Assembly: GCA_013823635.1 (NCBI GenBank)
Contig: PNML01000026.1
Span: 1 to 34,275 of the forward strand
From: Polaromonas sp.
Lineage (GTDB): Bacteria; Pseudomonadota; Gammaproteobacteria; Burkholderiales; Burkholderiaceae_C
Direction: 5' to 3'
DNA length: 34,275 nucleotides
The notes under the pieces are model-generated. The model ran no database searches. It saw only the letters and a list, made by a program, of their open reading frames with translations, and was not told the DNA's origin. The translations under genes were made by a program, and so were the position numbers. Shown one piece after another: positions 16,501-25,014 of the stretch (within the stretch, counting starts at the first letter, position 1; each line of letters opens with the position of its first letter).

Positions 16501-17658
16501 TGGCAGCCCGGACCCCAGTTCGTACAGGGCCGCCAGGCTGATGTGGTCCGCGTCCAGCTCGCCAGGCCTCTCCGCCTGACCGTCCTGTGGGTGGTACAGC
16601 AACCTGAGTTTTCCCTGTGGCCAGCGCTGGCCGCTGCGTGTTTCCAATGTCAGTGGACCGGTGGACACTTCCCAGCCCAGCCCTTTGCGCTGCAACCCCA
16701 CACGTCCGTCGAGCACATTCAGCGTCAGCGGTTGAGGGGCCTGTGCAAACTGCGCGTGTACCTGGGTCAGGGCCAAGTCCGTCGTGGCGCCATCCAACTG
16801 CCCATTGCGGATGTCCACCCACAGCCGCAGGGCACCGAGGCCACTCCCCACCGTGAGCCCCATCAGCTCGGCCAGTCGTGCTGGGCTGGCCACGCGGGCG
16901 AGGTTCACGCCCGGCAGTTCGGCGTAGGCGGTGCCCTGCCAGTCGGTCCAGCGCCCTGGGTGCAGACTCAGGAAGGGGGAGCGCATTTCCGCCCGCAGGC
17001 TGAAGCGTTCCGCCAGTCCGCCGACAGGGGTCGCGTCCAGGCGCATCAGGTGTTGACGCCCAGGGTTGCGCACCACCACGTCCACGTCATTCAGCGTCAC
17101 ACGCGCTTGTTGGCGCAGATCGTCCGTCCAGTGGAGTTGACCCCGTCGAATGACCAGTTCGGTTTGGGAGAACAGCCAGTCCAAGGCCTGGTTGGGTTCG
17201 GCCTGGGTGGTGGCGCCAGAAAACAGGTCCAACCCAGCCACTTCGAGGCGACCGTCGGTCCGTCGGCGCACGTCGAGCTCAGGCTGGTCAATGTGGATTT
17301 GCTCGAACCCCAGGCGCCAAAGTGACGGCACAGAAACCGCGGTCAGCACACGGCCCAGCACCAGTGCATCGCGCCCCTGAGCGTCGAGCAACCGCACCTG
17401 TGTGAGTTCAAAGGACGGCACCAGGCCGTGGGTGTGTGCCTGGATGCTGCCGATGCGAACCGGTATCCCGACCGCGCGCGTGGCCAGTGTTTCCAGCTCG
17501 ACTCTCCAATTTCCGATTCGCGGCACAATGATCCCGTGAATCACTCCCCACGTCAGTCCAAACAGCAGCCAAGCGCCCACCACCGTCCAGAGCGCGACTC
17601 TCAGGAGGGCAGAAGCCCACTTCAGGGCGCGCGGGGGGGTCACTGGTTCGGGGGGCAT
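13546..17658 (-). CDS. yhdP: YhdP-family AsmA-like envelope protein
   Basis: A 1370-residue protein of the YhdP (DUF3971/AsmA-like, TIGR02099) family. These large proteins span the periplasm as a long beta-groove and are implicated in moving phospholipids to the outer membrane. The N-terminus has a short cytoplasmic segment and one transmembrane helix (about residues 13-45, LRVALWTVVGAWLLFGLTW). The rest is beta-rich repeats with the family order RVGSIQAHTHGLVPSFEL, the LWRLGFEQIHIDQPELDVRR segment near 100-130, and a C-terminal AsmA_2-like block (FDFVRGDARIDQGVMFTNNL). The ATG at 17658 is chosen; the frame is open much further upstream into glnE but that is antisense coding. It is divergent from glnE (68 bp between starts), with CATAAT on the minus strand (17669-17674) only 10 bases before the ATG. 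Confidence 0.88.
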   Translation of the reverse strand: MPPEPVTPPRALKWASALLRVALWTVVGAWLLFGLTWGVIHGIIVPRIGNWRVELETLATRAVGIPVRIGSIQAHTHGLVPSFELTQVRLLDAQGRDALVLGRVLTAVSVPSLWRLGFEQIHIDQPELDVRRRTDGRLEVAGLDLFSGATTQAEPNQALDWLFSQTELVIRRGQLHWTDDLRQQARVTLNDVDVVVRNPGRQHLMRLDATPVGGLAERFSLRAEMRSPFLSLHPGRWTDWQGTAYAELPGVNLARVASPARLAELMGLTVGSGLGALRLWVDIRNGQLDGATTDLALTQVHAQFAQAPQPLTLNVLDGRVGLQRKGLGWEVSTGPLTLETRSGQRWPQGKLRLLYHPQDGQAERPGELDADHISLAALYELGSGLPLPSGLQHTLSEWQPSGSVPSLKLSWVGNEAGWSRFQAKGKVENLTLAAGTPPPHPTGLLGEHPHPVPARPGVSGATVDFDMTQQGGKAQVSLTQGHLGFPGVFEEPTIPMDKLSAELRWQQDGEALQAQFHNVRFANADLQGQASGSWHTSDPATSSGKSRFPGVLQLNGQLTRGKGERVHRYLPLVIAHPARAYVKESILSGHTKDVRFHVAGDLWDMPFKDNHRGEFRIAAKVSQVDYAFVPPSLMTPDRPKWPVLKQAEGELVFEGASMALSVTKAGVADAAGLKVTRAKARIADMSSHAVVEVDASLEGPLTDALGVVSRSPLADMTGGALRWAKGSGSANVQFGLTVPLAQVDKTTVKGQVVLTGNDIQITPDTPLLGRARGRIDFSDQGFQVTQASARLLGGELQFSGGMRAKDGSGMQFRGQGIATADGLRQASYLGVAAAMASQASGSASYAAQLNVVGGVPELAIQSNLQGLGLDLPAPLNKPADAAWPLRYSNQLRPTPVGPSTDVTSFTLSSPQSPLLSITLHHEQGNQPLRRGLVQVGTAAALTPALPAKGLAVHVAWPSLNADAWQNTLTRMAAEPMPAQHPGTTTDLGELVPLPDRVVLETPSLMAMGKHLHDVNLDANRHGDRWVGRVQAQELAGQLSYQPATTRQSAHVVARLDRLTLNASHEPPPVASPPVADVQPQALPSLDVQVKALELDHVALGQLDLQATNRQTDNGPREWRLTQLSLRVPEAQLSATGNWAAVGAQSGRTPGARRTALQFKLEVEDAGALLTRFGMPGVFRGGKGLLDGTLGWLGAPHDLHTPSLSGQVKLDLAAGQFLKADPGLAKLLGVLSLQSLPRRLALDFRDVFTQGFAFDFVRGDARIDQGVMFTNNLQMKGPNAAVLMEGQADIQHETQDIRALVVPEINAGTASLIATVINPAVGLGTFLAQAVLRQPIIQASTQTFRIHGTWADPLVEKIPAQSTSAPPTTPP

Positions 17659-17668
17659 TGCTGCTGAA

Positions 17669-17674
17669 ATTATG
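17669..17674 (-). promoter_or_regulatory. Candidate -10 box of the yhdP operon
   Basis: The minus strand reads CATAAT, then 10 bases, then the ATG. Transcription would start 3-4 bases before the start codon. There is no Shine-Dalgarno between them. No convincing -35 is seen. Confidence 0.35.
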
Positions 17675-17726
17675 ACGGGCCGGCGCCCAGGCCTTGCCCG
17701 TTTTCCCAGAACACCCCCGCAACGCC

Positions 17727-20510
17727 ATGTCTCCTGAATCAGAAACCCCGTACCGTGCCGCACCCTGTGCAGAGCCCGTTCTGTCTGGCGATGGGGTGCC
17801 GGTGCGCCTCGCCGAACACTCCCGCCTGTGCCAGCGGGTTCGGCGCCGCTACGCCGATGTCCTGGGTGTTCTGCCCGAGGGGCCGCCGACGCGCCAGTCC
17901 ATGCTGCTGGGGCTGGATGCCCTGATGGCACGGGGCCATGCCCTGGGGGTGGCTTTGCGGGTGCTGCGCCAACTGGTGATGGAACGTCTGGTGGTGTTGG
18001 ACTGTGAGCAATCCGGCTCGTTGGCGGTGGTGACCCGGGCGGTGACGGAACTGGCCGAAATTGCGCTCGACAAGGCCTTGGACAGCGCACGGACGGCGCT
18101 GGATGGCCTTCACGGTGCGCCCATGGTCCCTTCTGCTCTGCCCGATGGCGCACCCACCGTCGCCCAGTTGTGGGTGGTGGGCATGGGCAAGCTGGGTGCC
18201 CGCGAGCTCAATGTGTCCAGCGACATCGACCTGATCTACGTCTACGACCACGACGGTGAAACCGCGGGCAATGCCGAGGGGCGTGGCCGAATTTCCAACC
18301 ATGAATATTTTGGCAAGGTGGTTCGGCAGGTGTACCAACTGGTGGGTGACACGACGGAGCACGGCTTTGTGTTTCGCGTGGACCTGGCCCTTCGCCCCAA
18401 TGGCAATTCGGGCCCGGCAGCGGTGTCCCTGGGGGCGCTGGAAGAGTATTTCCTGGTGCAAGGTCGGGAGTGGGAGCGTTTTGCCTGGCTCAAGAGCCGG
18501 GTGGTGGCGCCATGGAGCGGCATACGTGCCGGCACGGCGCAGCCATTGCGCAGTGTGGTGCTGCCGTTTGTGTTCCGCAAATACCTGGACTACAACGTCT
18601 TCGAGGCGTTGCGGGTGTTGCACAGGCAAATTCGTGACCATGCCGCCAAGCGGGCGGCTGGACATCCCGGGCGTGCCAACGATGTCAAGCTGTCGCGAGG
18701 TGGCATCCGTGAGATCGAATTCACGGTTCAGCTGTTGCAGGTGGTCAGGGGTGGGCAGTTCCCCGAGTTGCGGACCCGTCCCACGCTCGATGCCCTGGAG
18801 CGCTTGGCCAAAGCCGGGTTGATGCCGCCTGCGACGGCCGAAGCACTGGCCGTGGCCTACCGGTTCTTGCGGCAGGTGGAGCATCGCATCCAATACCTGG
18901 ACGACCAACAAACCCATTTGCTGCCCACGCGTGACGAAGACCTGCTGTGGCTGGCCCGTACCCTGGGTTTTGAGGGCGTGTGCCCCTTTCTGCACACCCT
19001 GGACATGCACCGGGAAACCGTCGCCCAGGAGTTCGACACGTTGCTGGGGGCGCCGGCAGGCGCCTGCCGCGGCAAGGGGTGTGGCGCCAAGGTCCGCACG
19101 TTGCAGGAGGACCTGGATGGCGTGCTTGCCGGCTTGCCGCCTGCCTTTGCGCAGCGGGTGGCCACCTGGAAGGCACACCCCCGCGTACTGTCCTTGCGCG
19201 ACGATGCCCGGCTTCGGCTGGTGCGTCTGGTCGAGCGCACAGGCGCTTGGCTGGACGAAGGGCGCGTCACCGAGGTGGCGGCATTGCGCCTGGCCGATTG
19301 GCTGGAATCGTTGTTGCGCAGGGAAAGCTACCTGGCCCTGCTGCACGAGCGGCCAGCGGTGCACGAGCGCTTGCTGCGTTTGCTGGGGGCCGCCCGCTGG
19401 CCCGCGCGCTACCTCCAGGCCCATCCGGGTGTGATCGATGAGTTGGCCAGCCACCAGTTGCTGGAGGAGCGGTTTGACAAAGCCCAGTTCGAGGCCGAGT
19501 TGGAGGCGCGCTTGGCCGCTTTGCAATCCACGGGGGAAGACGACGAAGAGAGCCTGCTGGATCTGCTGCGCCGGGCCCACCACGCGGAGGTGTTTCGCAC
19601 ATTGGCCCGCGACGTGGAGGGCGTACTGACGGTCGAGCAGGTGGCCGACGACCTGAGTGCCTTGGCCGACGCGGTGCTGGGCACCACCGTTCGTTGGTGT
19701 TGGCAGCGCCTGAAGTCACGCCACCGGGACGAGCCCGGCGTGGCCATCATTGCCTACGGCAAGCTGGGCGGCAAGGAGCTGGGGTATGGCAGCGATTTGG
19801 ACATCGTGTTCGTGTACGACGACGATCACCCCGATGCGGCCGACGTGTATGCCACCTTGGTGCGCAAGATGATCAACTGGCTGACCGTGCGCACGGGCGA
19901 GGGGGATTTGTACGAGATCGACACCGCCCTGCGCCCCAACGGCAATTCCGGGTTGTTGGTGACCCGCTTCGAGGCCTACGCCAGTTACCAGCAAGGTCGC
20001 GGCAGCAACACGGCGTGGACGTGGGAGCACCAGGCCATCACCCGTGCCCGATGTGCCTTGGGCACCGATGACCTGGCCCGACGCTTTGACGAGGTCCGGC
20101 TGTCCGTCATCACGGCCGAGCGCGATGTGTTGCGACTGGCGCAGGAGATACGAGCCATGCGCGACAAGGTGAGCCAAGCCCACCCCGTGCGGGCGGGCCG
20201 GTTTGATGTGAAGCACAGCCCGGGCGGCATGGTGGACGCCGAGTTTGCCGTGCAGTTTCTGGTGCTGGCCCACGCCAATGCCCATCCCAGTTTGCAGGGC
20301 AACATGGGCAACATCTCGTTGCTGGTGCGGGCCGAAGAAGCGGGTCTGTTGCCGACAGGCTGGGGCCAGGCGGCCGGGGCAGCCTACCGGCGGTTGCGCC
20401 AGATCCAGCACAGTGCCCGGCTGGATGAGAACAGCACACAGGTGGACCCCACCAGTGTGGTGGCCGAGAGCGAGGCCATTCGGCGCGTGTGGCTGCACGT
20501 GCTGCGCTGA
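17727..20510 (+). CDS. glnE: GlnE, bifunctional glutamine synthetase adenylyltransferase/deadenylylase
   Basis: GlnE adds AMP to glutamine synthetase to inactivate it and removes AMP to reactivate it, under control of PII proteins. The 927-residue protein has both nucleotidyltransferase domains. The N-terminal deadenylylase has GMGKLGARELNVSSDIDLI (about 152-170) with the metal-binding aspartates D166 and D168. The C-terminal adenylyltransferase has AYGKLGGKELGYGSDLDIV (about 676-695). Both are followed by the paired ALRPNGNSG motif and a helical PII-uridylyltransferase-associated segment. The ATG at 17727 (MSPESETPYR) is preferred to a TTG 11 codons earlier. Length fits the family. It is divergent from the yhdP-like gene and 21 bp upstream of the rhombosortase gene. 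Confidence 0.96.
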   Translation: MSPESETPYRAAPCAEPVLSGDGVPVRLAEHSRLCQRVRRRYADVLGVLPEGPPTRQSMLLGLDALMARGHALGVALRVLRQLVMERLVVLDCEQSGSLAVVTRAVTELAEIALDKALDSARTALDGLHGAPMVPSALPDGAPTVAQLWVVGMGKLGARELNVSSDIDLIYVYDHDGETAGNAEGRGRISNHEYFGKVVRQVYQLVGDTTEHGFVFRVDLALRPNGNSGPAAVSLGALEEYFLVQGREWERFAWLKSRVVAPWSGIRAGTAQPLRSVVLPFVFRKYLDYNVFEALRVLHRQIRDHAAKRAAGHPGRANDVKLSRGGIREIEFTVQLLQVVRGGQFPELRTRPTLDALERLAKAGLMPPATAEALAVAYRFLRQVEHRIQYLDDQQTHLLPTRDEDLLWLARTLGFEGVCPFLHTLDMHRETVAQEFDTLLGAPAGACRGKGCGAKVRTLQEDLDGVLAGLPPAFAQRVATWKAHPRVLSLRDDARLRLVRLVERTGAWLDEGRVTEVAALRLADWLESLLRRESYLALLHERPAVHERLLRLLGAARWPARYLQAHPGVIDELASHQLLEERFDKAQFEAELEARLAALQSTGEDDEESLLDLLRRAHHAEVFRTLARDVEGVLTVEQVADDLSALADAVLGTTVRWCWQRLKSRHRDEPGVAIIAYGKLGGKELGYGSDLDIVFVYDDDHPDAADVYATLVRKMINWLTVRTGEGDLYEIDTALRPNGNSGLLVTRFEAYASYQQGRGSNTAWTWEHQAITRARCALGTDDLARRFDEVRLSVITAERDVLRLAQEIRAMRDKVSQAHPVRAGRFDVKHSPGGMVDAEFAVQFLVLAHANAHPSLQGNMGNISLLVRAEEAGLLPTGWGQAAGAAYRRLRQIQHSARLDENSTQVDPTSVVAESEAIRRVWLHVLR

Positions 20511-20531
20511 ACCGGGCGCGTCGAACTGCCC

Positions 20532-21134
20532 ATGCGGTCCAAACTGTGGCTGGGTCTGTGCCTGTTGCACGCCGTGGCCAGCATGCTGGTCTGGTGGGCG
20601 GGTGAGCCCTGGGCCTGGAACCTGACCTGGCGCGCAGACCATTGGCTGCACCGTCCGTGGACCCTGTGGACCACCGCCTGGGTGCACACGCACACCCCCC
20701 ACCTCATCGGTAACCAGTTGGCGGTGGGGGCGCTGGCGGCGGTGGCCTGGCTGTTGAGGCCCAGCCCGGGTGCCGCCCTGGCCTGGCTGGGCGCGTGGCC
20801 CCTGCTGCCGTTGGCCTTGTTGTGGTGGCCACAGATCGGTTACTGCCTCGGGTTGTCGGGGCTGGTTCACGCGGCCGTGGCCGTGGTGGGGGTGCACCTG
20901 GTGTGGGGGGACGCGAGCATTCGCAAGGGGCAGCGTTGGGGGGGCATCTTGCTGGGTGGCCTGCTGATCAAGTTGGCGGTGGAGCGGGCATGGCAGTGGC
21001 CCGTGGTGTGGGACGATGCCGCCAACATGTCGGTGGTGCGGGCCGCGCACTTGGCGGGCGCGGGCTTGGGGCTGCTGTTGTCGGGGGGGCACCTGCTCGT
21101 GTCGGCCCAGTGGCGTCGGGTGGCGGGCAAATGA
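20532..21134 (+). CDS. Rhombosortase-like rhomboid intramembrane serine protease
   Basis: A 200-residue polytopic membrane protein with about five to six hydrophobic helices. The catalytic serine is in GLSG (S109 in CLGLSGLVHAA), and the catalytic histidine is H173 in AAHLAGAGLGL. H57 and N61 in PHLIGNQL match the rhomboid HxxxN element. The GLSGxxHA and late HxxG arrangement, with short length, is typical of rhombosortase, the protease that processes GlyGly-CTERM tails on exported proteins. No protein in this window ends in such a tail, so the substrates must be elsewhere. It starts 21 bp after glnE with no clear ribosome binding site and is probably cotranscribed with it, ahead of the terminator at 21333. 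Confidence 0.8.
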   Translation: MRSKLWLGLCLLHAVASMLVWWAGEPWAWNLTWRADHWLHRPWTLWTTAWVHTHTPHLIGNQLAVGALAAVAWLLRPSPGAALAWLGAWPLLPLALLWWPQIGYCLGLSGLVHAAVAVVGVHLVWGDASIRKGQRWGGILLGGLLIKLAVERAWQWPVVWDDAANMSVVRAAHLAGAGLGLLLSGGHLLVSAQWRRVAGK

Positions 21135-21210
21135 GCGCCACACCCTTGTGGAACTTTTGTCAGGCGGTGTGGGTCAATGACACCATCAGGCCCGTTCAGG
21201 GGTTTGACAC

Positions 21211-21249
21211 GGTTTCTTGAGCGGCGAAACCCTGTTGGTTCCAACCAAC
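21211..21249. other. Two adjacent inverted repeats in an intergenic gap
   Basis: GGTTTC (21211-21216) pairs with GAAACC (21226-21231) across 9 bases, and GTTGGTT-CC-AACCAAC (21234-21249) is a perfect palindrome. A TTGACA hexamer is at 21204-21209, but no matching -10 is seen. A polypyrimidine run (CTCCTCCTCCCTCCCTCCC) follows near 21270. No protein is supported in 21135-21419; the rest of this gap holds only the terminator. Confidence 0.3.
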
Positions 21250-21332
21250 CGGCAATCCCGGGGCGGTAACTCCTCCTCCCTCCCTCCCTTGTTCGTCCAG
21301 GGGCGTTTCGCTGCTCTTTCTTATGCCGCCCG

Positions 21333-21367
21333 AACGGGGTTGGGCTTTTGCCCAACCCCGTTGGTTT
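21333..21367 (+). terminator. Strong intrinsic terminator after glnE-rhombosortase
   Basis: A perfect 13-bp stem, AACGGGGTTGGGC with GCCCAACCCCGTT, closed by a TTTT loop (21346-21349) and followed by GG and five T. It lies about 200 bases after the rhombosortase stop and 50 bases before the end of the converging glutathione transferase gene. The T run is present only on the plus strand. Confidence 0.85.
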
Positions 21368-21419
21368 TTGGGTGCCTTCTCCCCAGCGGGCGAACCAGGC
21401 ACGCCGCTGACCAGCTGGC

Positions 21420-22040
21420 TCAGGTCTTGGGCGGCAGGGTGTCCATGAAACTGGCGCGCTGGTTCAGCTTGTCGGCCAGACGGGCGAGGTTGGGGTGGGC
21501 ACCCCGCCAATCGATGTGCGGAAAACGAAAATCCAGGTAGCCCAGCGCACAACCAACCGCCACATCCGACAGGCTGAAGTGGATGCCGCTGCAAAACGCC
21601 TTGTCACCCAGCCCCTGGCTCATGGCTTTCAGCGCCTGGGTGATTTTGTCCAGCTGACGGTTGACCCAGGCGGACGAGCGTTGTTCGGGCGTGCGGCCGG
21701 TCCAGGTGTTTTCCATTCGGGCCAGCAAGGCGGCATCCAGCAGCCCGTCTGCCAGGGCTTCCCAGGTTTTGGTTTCGGCGCGCTCGCGCCCGGCGGCGGG
21801 GATGAGTTTGCCCACGGGTGACAACGTGTCCAGGTATTCGACGATCACGCGCGAGTCGTGCAGCACATCCCCCCCCTCCATCAGCAGGCAGGGCACTTTG
21901 CCCAGGGGGTTGTACTGGGCCATTTTGGTGTCGGCGGCCCACACGTCTTCCAGAATCAGCTGGTAGTCCAGTTTCTTTTCCGCCATCACGATGCGCACTT
22001 TGCGCACATAGGGGCTGGTGTTGGAGCCAATCAGTTTCAT
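21420..22040 (-). CDS. YibF-like glutathione S-transferase
   Basis: A 206-residue glutathione transferase-fold protein. The N-terminal thioredoxin-like domain (about 1-80) has GSNTSPYVRKVRIVMAEKK, with S9 or C-free active-site region as in the YibF group, and NPLGKVPCLLMEGGDVLHDS, including the cis-proline of KVPCL and the DS glutathione-contact pair. The helical C-terminal domain contains FSLSDVAVGCALGYLDFR, the usual N-capping box region. Overall match to E. coli YibF is close in order and length; the physiological substrate of that group is not established. The ATG at 22040 gives the family N-terminus. TACAAT on the minus strand (22073-22078) may be its -10. It is divergent from purB. Confidence 0.88.
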   Translation of the reverse strand: MKLIGSNTSPYVRKVRIVMAEKKLDYQLILEDVWAADTKMAQYNPLGKVPCLLMEGGDVLHDSRVIVEYLDTLSPVGKLIPAAGRERAETKTWEALADGLLDAALLARMENTWTGRTPEQRSSAWVNRQLDKITQALKAMSQGLGDKAFCSGIHFSLSDVAVGCALGYLDFRFPHIDWRGAHPNLARLADKLNQRASFMDTLPPKT

Positions 22041-22129
22041 GGGTGTGCAAAGCAGGGTCTTTTGGGGGTGGGATTGTATCCAGCACCCTCTGTCCGGCGC
22101 CTGACGGGGGTCAACCCGCGGTGGGGTGA

Positions 22130-23584
<1,455 letters not shown>

Positions 23585-23586
23585 AT

Positions 23587-23642
23587 TTATAACCAAATTG
23601 GCCTCCAGCGCTTACTGTGTAAGCGTTTTAAGCTATCGATAA
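23587..23642 (+). repeat. Intergenic repeat copy 2 abutting the yaeQ start
   Basis: The segment TTGGCCTCCAGCGCTTAC through AAGCTATCGATAA fills the purB-yaeQ gap. It contains a perfect hairpin, CGCTTAC-TGT-GTAAGCG (23609-23625), extendable in RNA by a G-U and an A-U pair. Its reverse complement matches copy 1 at 1038-1085. The pattern is the one I recall as frequent between genes in Comamonadaceae. It ends immediately before the yaeQ ATG. Confidence 0.75.
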
Positions 23643-24203
23643 ATGGCCATCAAATCCACCATATTCAAGGTCAACCTGCAGGTGGCCGACATTGACCACG
23701 GCTACTACGCCGACCACGCGCTCACCCTGGCCCGTCACCCCAGCGAGACCGACGAGCGCATGATGGTCCGCCTGGTGGCGCTGGCGCTCAACGCCCACCA
23801 CCTGCAGACCACCTGTGGCGGCGACGGCACGCTGGCGTTTGGTGCGGGGCTGTCCGATCCCGATGACCCCGACGTCTGGCTGCGCGACTTCACCGGGCGC
23901 ACCCGCCTGTGGGTGGAGGTGGGGCAGCCCGAAGACAAACCCCTGCTGAAGGCCTGCGCCAAGGCCGACCAGGTGGTGTTGTACGCGTTCTCGCACGCCG
24001 CCGACGTCTGGTGGAAAGGCATGGCCAACAAGCTCACCCGGCCCCAGAATCTGGCGGTGTGGCGCATCCCTTCCGAGGTGGCGCCGCAACTGGCGGCACT
24101 GGCCGAGCGCAGCATGCAGCTGCAGGCCACCGTGCAAGAAGGCGCGCTGACCCTGGGCAACGCCCGCGATGCCGTGACCCTGGAGTGTGTGCGCTGGAAA
24201 TGA
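23643..24203 (+). CDS. yaeQ: YaeQ family protein
   Basis: A 186-residue cytoplasmic protein that matches the YaeQ family over its full length. Recognisable blocks are MAIKSTIFKVNLQVADIDHGYY at the start (split here: beta strand then DRGYY-type turn), RHPSETDERMMVRLVALAL, and LWVEVGQPEDKPLLKACAKAD. The fold is restriction-endonuclease-like (PD-(D/E)xK relative); the E and Q of VEVGQP are in the position expected for the catalytic acid strand. The biological role is unknown; an early report of a link with haemolysin transcription in other bacteria is not informative here. The ATG at 23643 directly follows the repeat and has no Shine-Dalgarno, which is odd. The MBL-fold gene follows 39 bp later on the same strand. 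Confidence 0.88.
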   Translation: MAIKSTIFKVNLQVADIDHGYYADHALTLARHPSETDERMMVRLVALALNAHHLQTTCGGDGTLAFGAGLSDPDDPDVWLRDFTGRTRLWVEVGQPEDKPLLKACAKADQVVLYAFSHAADVWWKGMANKLTRPQNLAVWRIPSEVAPQLAALAERSMQLQATVQEGALTLGNARDAVTLECVRWK

Positions 24204-24242
24204 CACCACTTCCCCCCGTTTGACCGACCCGGAGCAAGTTCC

Positions 24243-25010
24243 ATGGCCATCGAGCTGTACAACCACCAAGGCCATGTGTGCCTCATGTTCACCCACCTCT
24301 CTGACGAGGGGGGCGAGGCGGTGCAGGCCAACCAGTTCCTGGTCATTCACGGGGACCACGGCTGCGTCATCGACCCCGGTGGCAACATGGCCTACAACGA
24401 GCTGCTGCTGACCATTGGGCGTTTCTTTCCGCCGCAGAAGCTGGACAAGATCCTGGCCTCCCACGCCGACCCCGACATCATTGCCTCGCTCGACCGCTGG
24501 ATGACCAGCACCCAGGCCACGCTGTACATCTCCCGGCTGTGGGAGCGGTTCGCGCCGCATTTTTGCAAGCCCGGCAAAACGGCGGGGCGCATCATGGGCA
24601 TCCCCGACCCGGGCATGCGCATTGCCGTTGGTGAAACGGAGCTGGTCGCCCTGCCCGCCCATTTCATGCACTCGGAGGGCAACTTCCAGTTCTGGGACCC
24701 GGTCAGTCGCATCTTGTTTTCGGGGGATCTGGGGGTGTCCATGATGCGTTCGGGTGACGCAGGGGTGCCCGTCACGTCGCTGGCTGGGCACATCCCCAAA
24801 ATGGAGGCTTTTCACCGACGCTACATGGTGTCGTCCAAGGTGCTCCGCCTGTGGGCCAACATGGTGCGCGATTTGCCCATTGACATGATTGTTCCCCAGC
24901 ACGGCGCGCCGCTGAAAGGGGCCGCCGTGTGGGAGTTCATCGAGTGGGTGCAAGGCCTGAGCTGCGGCGTGGACCAGCTCACCCAGTCCCACTACACCGT
25001 GCCGGCCTGA
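24243..25010 (+). CDS. MBL-fold diiron protein of the oxygen-binding (ODP) type
   Basis: A 255-residue metallo-beta-lactamase-fold protein resembling the diiron half of flavodiiron proteins without the flavodoxin domain. Likely metal ligands in order are H74, D76 and D78 (SHADPDI), H143 (HFMHSEGNFQFWD), D162 (LFSGDLG) and H220 (VPQHGAP). In flavodiiron enzymes the first motif is HxExD; here it is HxDxD. Proteins of this stand-alone type have been described as oxygen-binding sensors, so oxygen or NO sensing, rather than reduction, is the most plausible role. A GGAGC ribosome binding site precedes the ATG at 24243. It converges on the DUF3717/DUF1289 gene with only 4 bases between stops and probably shares a transcript with yaeQ. 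Confidence 0.8.
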   Translation: MAIELYNHQGHVCLMFTHLSDEGGEAVQANQFLVIHGDHGCVIDPGGNMAYNELLLTIGRFFPPQKLDKILASHADPDIIASLDRWMTSTQATLYISRLWERFAPHFCKPGKTAGRIMGIPDPGMRIAVGETELVALPAHFMHSEGNFQFWDPVSRILFSGDLGVSMMRSGDAGVPVTSLAGHIPKMEAFHRRYMVSSKVLRLWANMVRDLPIDMIVPQHGAPLKGAAVWEFIEWVQGLSCGVDQLTQSHYTVPA

Positions 25011-25014
25011 GCGG

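Noticed and set aside
17739-21143. Long minus-strand frames opposite glnE and the rhombosortase gene
   Set aside because: No recognisable domain, no start signal, and composition typical of antisense frames.
21211-21270. A tRNA-like reading of the stretch containing GGTTCCAACC
   Set aside because: No acceptor, D or anticodon arms can be drawn around it.
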